Of a stretch of 64,000 bases of DNA, positions 59,408 to 64,000 are shown in pieces (position 1 is the stretch's first letter; every line of letters begins with the position of its first letter). The notes below the pieces were generated by a model. That model saw only the letters and a list, made by a program, of their open reading frames with translations. It did not search any database and was not told the DNA's origin. A program made the translations under genes and the position numbers. The DNA comes from Gaopeijia sp032250675 (GTDB taxonomy: Bacteria; Gemmatimonadota; Gemmatimonadetes; Longimicrobiales; Gaopeijiaceae): NCBI GenBank assembly GCA_032250675.1, contig JAVVEY010000002.1:1-64000 (forward strand). The letters are read 5' to 3'.

Positions 59408-60532
59408 ATGATCGGGATGATTCGGGGGTTCGGGGTCGGTGTGGTGCTGACCGTGGTGCTCGGCGCCTTCGCGCCGCGAGCGATCGGTGCGCAGGTCGTG
59501 ATCGGGGGCGAGGAGGTGACGTGCGAGTGCGTCGATCCGGAGGGCAACCGGATCGAGAACTGCACCTGCATTCGCAGCGGCGAGTTCCCGATCCGTTCCT
59601 TCACCCTCGCCGGGATGGAGCGCGGGCGACGCGCCCAGGTCGGGGTGTACGTCGACTCCACCGGAGACGACGCGGAGATCGGGGGCGTGCGGATCACCGA
59701 GGTGGTCGAGGACAGCCCCGCCGAGCGCGCGGGACTTCGCGCCGGGGATATCGTCCTCTCGATCGACGGACGCTCCGTCCTCGCGCCTCTCGACCGCGAG
59801 GTCGAAGCCGACTTCGATGAGGAGGCTTCGCTCGCCACGCAGCGCTTCGTCGCGATCGTCGGCGACCTCGAACCCGAGGAGCCGGTCGAGGTGGTCTTCC
59901 TCCGGGAGGGCGAGCGCAGGACACTCGAGGTGACGCCCCGACGGTCGAGGGGCATCTTCGCCTTTCGCACCCCCGACGGAGCCTTCGATCTCGATCTGCG
60001 GGAACTTGAGACCTCCCTCGACTCGATGCGCGAGGCGCTCCGGGGGTTCACCTTCCGCTTCCGCGAGGGTGACGAAGGCCGCCGTCTCCATCTCGAACTC
60101 GAGGCAGCGCGCGACCTCGCCTCCCGTTCGGCGGAGGAGCTGCGAGCGAGCGCGCGCGAAGCGCGCGCCGGGGCCCGGACGATCTGGATGCCCGCGAGAG
60201 ACCCGTGCACCCGGCTCCACGGAGAAGGCGCGCGCATCTTCATGCCCGGATCGACGAATTGCGTCGACGGGGTGCGTCTCGCCCCGATGAATGAGGGACT
60301 CGCGGGATACTTCGGCACCGACGAGGGGGTCCTCGTCACCGAGGTCGCCGAGGCGACGACGCTCGGCCTGCTCCCCGGCGACGTGATCCTCGCCATCGGC
60401 GAGCGCGAGGTGACGGATGTGGGGGATGTACGACGCATCCTGAGCAGCTATGAGATCGAGGAAGCGGTGACCTTCCGGGTGCGTCGCGAGGATCGCGAGA
60501 TCCAGGTATCGGGGACGCGCCGGACGCCCTGA
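59408..60532 (+). CDS. Exported tandem-PDZ protein without protease domain
   Basis: A 374-residue protein; signal peptide to about residue 28 (AIGA before QVV). A cysteine cluster CEC...CTC (C39, C41, C52, C54) follows. PDZ 1 spans about 76-178 (AERAGLRAGDIVLSIDG) with an insertion of about 30 residues near 125-155. A charged helical segment (190-260) and a second cysteine pair (C267, C285) lead to PDZ 2 at about 290-370 (EATTLGLLPGDVILAIG). The catalytic triad domain of HtrA is absent, so it is not a protease. Ligand or partner unknown. It lies between pccB and the biotin carboxylase gene. Confidence 0.8.
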   Translation: MIGMIRGFGVGVVLTVVLGAFAPRAIGAQVVIGGEEVTCECVDPEGNRIENCTCIRSGEFPIRSFTLAGMERGRRAQVGVYVDSTGDDAEIGGVRITEVVEDSPAERAGLRAGDIVLSIDGRSVLAPLDREVEADFDEEASLATQRFVAIVGDLEPEEPVEVVFLREGERRTLEVTPRRSRGIFAFRTPDGAFDLDLRELETSLDSMREALRGFTFRFREGDEGRRLHLELEAARDLASRSAEELRASAREARAGARTIWMPARDPCTRLHGEGARIFMPGSTNCVDGVRLAPMNEGLAGYFGTDEGVLVTEVAEATTLGLLPGDVILAIGEREVTDVGDVRRILSSYEIEEAVTFRVRREDREIQVSGTRRTP

Positions 60533-60552
60533 TCCACGACGCCGGGCGGCTT

Positions 60553-60575
60553 GGGCCGGGGTCCCCCTCCGGCCC
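60553..60575. terminator. GC hairpin in the gap before accC
   Basis: GGGCCGG (60553-60559) and CCGGCCC (60569-60575) with a 9-base loop, 20 bases after the PDZ gene stop. No T tract; possible terminator only. Confidence 0.35.
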
Positions 60576-60701
60576 CGTGGGCGGTACACTTCGGGGGATG
60601 GACCGGCGAAGGGGGCGCGCCGCCGCGCACGCGGCGGGCAGAGAGACCATGCGCCCCCTTCGATCGGCCCTGCACCGCCACACCCGGATGGGACGCCCGA
60701 C

Positions 60702-62216
60702 GTGTTCGAGAAGGTACTGGTCGCAAATCGAGGGGAGATCGCGATCCGCATTCTGCGTGCGGCGCGTGAGATGGGGATCCGCACCGTCGCGGTCTATTCC
60801 GAGGCGGATCGCGCGGCTCCGCACCTGCGCTTCGCGGACGAGGCGATCGAGATCGGTCCGGCCGCTTCGGCCGAGAGCTACCTCCGCATCGATCGGATCC
60901 TCGAGGCCGCGGCGCGCACGGGTGCCGAGGCGATCCACCCCGGCTACGGCTTCCTGGCGGAGCGCGCCGAGTTCGCCCGCGCCGTGGAGGACGCGGGCCT
61001 CGTCTTCGTCGGCCCCTCCCCCGAGACGATCGAGGCGATGGGCGACAAGACTGCCGCGCGGCGGCGGATGGACGCTGCCGGCGTGCCGATCGTGCCGGGG
61101 ATCGTCGATCCCGCCCGGACCGCCGCGGACGCGCTCGAGGCGGCGCGCGAGATCGGCTTCCCTGTGCTCCTCAAGGCCGCGGCCGGGGGCGGTGGGAAGG
61201 GGATGCGCGTCGTCGAGACGCCCGATGCGGTGGAGCGGGCCTTCGAGGCAGCGGGGCGCGAGGCTCTCGCGGCGTTCGGGGATGACGCGGTCTATGTGGA
61301 ACGCTACCTCGCTCGCCCGCGTCACATCGAGATCCAGGTGCTCGGCGATGCGCACGGCCAGGTGGTGCACCTCGGCGAGCGCGAGTGCAGCCTCCAGCGT
61401 CGCCACCAGAAGCTCGTCGAGGAGGCGCCCTCGGCGGTCCTCGATTCCGGGGCGCGAGCCGCGATGGGGGACGCAGCGGTGCGCGCCGCCGCCGCGGTGA
61501 ACTACCGTGGTGCCGGGACGATCGAGTTCCTCTGGGAGGATGGCGAGTTCTGGTTCCTCGAGATGAATACGCGGCTCCAGGTCGAGCACCCCGTGACCGA
61601 GCTCGTCACCGGGATCGACCTCGTGCAGTGGCAGTTCCGCGTTGCCGCGGGCGAGGCGCTCTCCTTCGAGCAGGACGATGTGCGCTTCGACGGGCACGCG
61701 ATCGAGTGCCGCATCACGGCCGAGGACCCGGACGGAGGCTTCCTCCCCTCCACCGGACGGATCGGTCACCTCCGACTTCCCGAGGGGGCGGGGGTGCGTT
61801 GGGACGGCGCGATCGCCGAGGGCTACGAGGTCGGGCTGCACTACGATCCCCTCCTCGGGAAGCTCATCGTCCACGCGCCCGATCGAACGCTCGCGATCGA
61901 CCGGATGGCGCGAGCCCTCGACGAATTCGAGCTCACCGGGGTCGCGCACGCCGCGCCCTTCCATCGGCGGGTGATGCGACACGAGGCGTTCCGCGCGGGG
62001 GATCTCTCGATCCGCTTTCTGGAGGAGCATCCCGATCTGACGTCGCCCGCGGCGCCGGACGAGGACCTCGCCCTCGCGGCCGCCGTCTCCGCGATCCTCC
62101 TCGAAGAGGATCGACGGACGAGCGCCTCGCCTCGCCGCCTCGCGCGAGACGGTGGCGGGGTCGACCTCGGGTCGTGGCGCGGGGCGGGGCACCCGGGACT
62201 CGGCGGCGGGTGGTGA
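60702..62216 (+). CDS. accC: Biotin carboxylase subunit
   Basis: Carboxylates biotin using ATP and bicarbonate; 504 residues. VFEKVLVANRGEIAIRILRA begins the pre-ATP-grasp domain; GGGGKGMRVV is the ATP-binding loop; ERECSLQRRHQKLVEEAPS and FLEMNTRLQVEHPVTELV carry catalytic residues. A C-terminal tail of about 60 residues extends the usual 445-450-residue form, without a biotin domain. GTG start. A hairpin GGGCCGG/CCGGCCC (60553-60575) lies in the 169-base gap upstream. Acts with the pccB product and the carrier protein downstream, most likely for propionyl-CoA. Confidence 0.93.
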   Translation: MFEKVLVANRGEIAIRILRAAREMGIRTVAVYSEADRAAPHLRFADEAIEIGPAASAESYLRIDRILEAAARTGAEAIHPGYGFLAERAEFARAVEDAGLVFVGPSPETIEAMGDKTAARRRMDAAGVPIVPGIVDPARTAADALEAAREIGFPVLLKAAAGGGGKGMRVVETPDAVERAFEAAGREALAAFGDDAVYVERYLARPRHIEIQVLGDAHGQVVHLGERECSLQRRHQKLVEEAPSAVLDSGARAAMGDAAVRAAAAVNYRGAGTIEFLWEDGEFWFLEMNTRLQVEHPVTELVTGIDLVQWQFRVAAGEALSFEQDDVRFDGHAIECRITAEDPDGGFLPSTGRIGHLRLPEGAGVRWDGAIAEGYEVGLHYDPLLGKLIVHAPDRTLAIDRMARALDEFELTGVAHAAPFHRRVMRHEAFRAGDLSIRFLEEHPDLTSPAAPDEDLALAAAVSAILLEEDRRTSASPRRLARDGGGVDLGSWRGAGHPGLGGGW

Positions 62217-63529
62217 GCGCCCCCTCCCTCGACCTCGTCATCGACGACCTCACCTCGGAGGGATCGGGGGTCGGACGATCGGCGGAGGGGCGAGCGATCT
62301 TCGTGCCGCGCACGATCCCCGGCGAGGAGGTACGGGCGCGCCTCGTGAAGGAGAAGAGATCGTGGGCGCGGGCTGAACTCGTCGAGATCCTCACCCCCGG
62401 GTCGGATCGCCGACCGCCGCGCTGCCGCCTCCATCACCGGTGCGGGGGGTGTCAGCTGCAGCACATCACCTATGCGCGACAGGTGGCGTGGAAGGCGGAC
62501 CGCATCCGGGAGGCGCTCGCGCGGATCGGTGGAATCGAGGTCGGAGAGATCGAGGTCGAGCCCGCGCCCGACGAGTTCGGCTACCGGAACCGGATCTCCT
62601 TCACTCTCCGACGTCTGGGAGGCGCGCGCGTGGTCGCGGGATTCCGCGATCGCGAATCGGCGCATCGGATTGTCAATGTGACCGACGAGTGCCTCCTCCC
62701 CGAGTCGGGGGTGATCCCGGCGTGGACCGAGCTCCGCGCGCGGTGGGGGCAAGGGGCAGAGCGGCTCCCCTCGGGTGCCGAGCTGCGCCTCACGCTGCGC
62801 GCGACCGACGACGGCGTGGTTCTCGTCATCGAGGGAGGAGAGACGGGCAATACCGACGTCCGCGACGCGGGAAAGCTCATCGAGGAGATCCCCGCGCTCC
62901 TCGCGGTGTGGCATCGCCCCGAGGGCGAGACGCGCGCGCTCCTCCTCGGCGGGGCGCGTACGGTGGACGACCGGTGGTTCGGCGAGGTGCTCGCGCTCGA
63001 GTCGTCCGCATTCCTGCAGGTGAACCGCGAGGGCGCCCACGCGGTGCACCGGGCGGTGCTCGGTGAACTCGGTGACCCCGCCGGGCAACGCATCGTCGAC
63101 GCCTACGCCGGAGTCGCGCCGTGGGGACGCCGGCTCGCCCGACACGGCGCACGCGTGATCGCGATCGAGTTCGACGACGCCGCGGTCCGCGTCGCCCGCC
63201 ACGAGATCCCCGAGGGTCTCGAGGTCTGGCACGGCCGCGTCGAGGAACACCTCGCCGACGCGCTCCCCGCCGACCGCGTACTCCTCAACCCACCCCGTGC
63301 CGGGATCGCGGCGTCGGTGATCGACACCCTCCTCGCCTCTCCGGTGCCCCGCGTCATCTACGTGAGCTGCGACCCGGCGACGCTCGCGCGTGACCTCGCG
63401 CGCCTCGCGCCGGGATACGAGGTGCGCCGCGTGCGCGGCTTCGACCTCTTTCCCCAGACGGCACATGTCGAGACCGTTGTAACGCTCGAGATGCGCGCCG
63501 ACGGCGGCACCCCCTCCTCCACCCCCTGA
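62213..63529 (+). CDS. TrmA/RlmD-type RNA m5U methyltransferase
   Basis: A 438-residue SAM-dependent methyltransferase with an N-terminal TRAM domain (LDLVIDDLTSEGSGVGRSA), an iron-sulfur set C71, C77, C80 and C160 (CRLHHRCGGC; DEC), SAM motif DAYAGVAPWGRRLA, motif NPPRAG, and nucleophile C386 in YVSCDPATLARDL with the E420 base. Likely makes m5U in 23S rRNA (RlmD-like) or tRNA; the exact site cannot be read. The GTG overlaps accC as GTGA, an unexpected coupling between fatty/propionate metabolism and RNA modification. Confidence 0.9.
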   Translation: MSAPSLDLVIDDLTSEGSGVGRSAEGRAIFVPRTIPGEEVRARLVKEKRSWARAELVEILTPGSDRRPPRCRLHHRCGGCQLQHITYARQVAWKADRIREALARIGGIEVGEIEVEPAPDEFGYRNRISFTLRRLGGARVVAGFRDRESAHRIVNVTDECLLPESGVIPAWTELRARWGQGAERLPSGAELRLTLRATDDGVVLVIEGGETGNTDVRDAGKLIEEIPALLAVWHRPEGETRALLLGGARTVDDRWFGEVLALESSAFLQVNREGAHAVHRAVLGELGDPAGQRIVDAYAGVAPWGRRLARHGARVIAIEFDDAAVRVARHEIPEGLEVWHGRVEEHLADALPADRVLLNPPRAGIAASVIDTLLASPVPRVIYVSCDPATLARDLARLAPGYEVRRVRGFDLFPQTAHVETVVTLEMRADGGTPSSTP

Positions 63530-63534
63530 TCGCC

Positions 63535-64000
63535 ATGCACTACTTCGTCCGACTGGACGACGACCGCACGCTGGAGCTCGAGATCGGAGTCGACGGTCCG
63601 AGTGTGGCCGGCACGCCTCTCGACGCCGAGCTCACCCCCGGCGGCGCGGGGGTATGGCTTCTCCGCCTCGGCACCCGCGTGCACCGCGTCGTGGCGCACC
63701 GGGCCGAAGGGCAGGGGAGGTGGGATCTCCTGATCGACGGGGCCGCGGTGCGGGCCGAGGCGCTCGACGCGCGGGCCCGTCACCTCCGCGAGATGACGAC
63801 CGCGCTCGCGGGTGCGGTGGGCCCGAAGCCCGTCGTGGCGCCGATGCCCGGGCTCGTGGTGCGCATCGAGGTGGCGGTGGGCGATCTCGTCGAGGAGGGC
63901 GAGGGGATCGCGATCGTCGAGGCGATGAAGATGGAGAATGAACTCGTGGCCTCGGGCCCCGGGCGCGTCACCGCGATCCCCGCGACGGTGGGGAAGGCGG
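63535..64000 (+). CDS. Biotin carboxyl carrier protein (cut by window end)
   Basis: At least 155 residues; the end is outside the window. C-terminal biotinyl domain shows APMPGLVVRIEVAVGDLVEEGE and EAMKMENEL, with biotin on K132. The first 95 residues are a beta-rich domain of the type linking carrier to carboxylase (RLGTRVHRV, WDLLIDGAAV). With accC and pccB it makes a three-part acyl-CoA carboxylase, here on separate genes. Start ATG is 5 bases after the methyltransferase. Confidence 0.92.
   Translation, partial: MHYFVRLDDDRTLELEIGVDGPSVAGTPLDAELTPGGAGVWLLRLGTRVHRVVAHRAEGQGRWDLLIDGAAVRAEALDARARHLREMTTALAGAVGPKPVVAPMPGLVVRIEVAVGDLVEEGEGIAIVEAMKMENELVASGPGRVTAIPATVGKA

Noticed and set aside
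59408..60532. HtrA/DegP-type protease
   Set aside because: Two PDZ domains only; no His-Asp-Ser catalytic domain.

Overview
The window is a high-GC bacterial chromosome segment, about 97% coding, almost entirely housekeeping genes in tightly packed operons. The gene set suggests a respiring, aerobic-type Gram-negative bacterium of the Gemmatimonadota type. Evidence for this is the full 14-gene complex I locus, the Bacillus/Bacteroidetes-style one-piece SdhC, lipoprotein signal peptides, a short secreted regulatory-like plus plug-only protein, a signal-peptide beta-propeller, and strong preference for CTC leucine codons. The phylum assignment is inference from gene style; no rRNA is present to settle it.

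Layout. (1) 1-1706: end of a molybdopterin operon (moaD fragment, moaE, moaA). (2) 1744-6318: mdh and sdhCAB, adjacent TCA-cycle genes. (3) 6318-9277: an accessory patch with a secreted beta-propeller, a Phd-type antitoxin paired with a zeta-like kinase, and a convergent vapBC pair. (4) 9411-13105: amidohydrolase lipoprotein, a protein with a duplicated regulatory-like domain, and dcd. (5) 13342-28110: nuoABCDEFGHIJKLMN, the proton-pumping NADH:quinone oxidoreductase, from one recognisable promoter. (6) 28115-32264: phosphomannomutase/phosphoglucomutase and a large UPF0182 membrane protein. (7) 32283-35860: sucCD, a CBS-domain protein and ndk. (8) 35885-42489: yceD, rpmF, plsX, fabH, fabD, fabG, acpP, fabF, ispF (type II fatty acid synthesis joined to ribosomal protein L32). 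(9) 42531-48835: DedA protein, XerC/D recombinase, secreted S41 protease, glutamine-dependent NAD synthetase and a zinc-ribbon membrane protein. (10) 48964-55653: pabA/trpG, RNase Z, tyrA, aroA, cmk, rpsA. (11) 55664-64000: LppC-like lipoprotein, acyl-CoA carboxylase carboxyltransferase, tandem-PDZ protein, biotin carboxylase, TrmA/RlmD-type RNA methyltransferase and the start of a biotin carrier protein (cut by the window end).

The core genes form a coherent aerobic energy module: malate and succinate oxidation, succinyl-CoA synthetase and complex I feed the quinone pool. Five operon starts (mdh, nuoA, sucC, yceD, rpsA) share a promoter of the form TTGAnn (TGGACT at rpsA), exactly 17 bases, then TAGCTT or TAGCAT, which looks like the organism's main sigma-factor signature. 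No tRNA, rRNA, CRISPR array, insertion sequence or prophage was seen. The most novel-looking items are the Phd/zeta pair with its repeated upstream operator-like boxes, a 10-bp repeat array before the amidohydrolase, the shortened NuoG that keeps an N7-type cysteine set, and the tandem-PDZ protein lying between acyl-CoA carboxylase genes.
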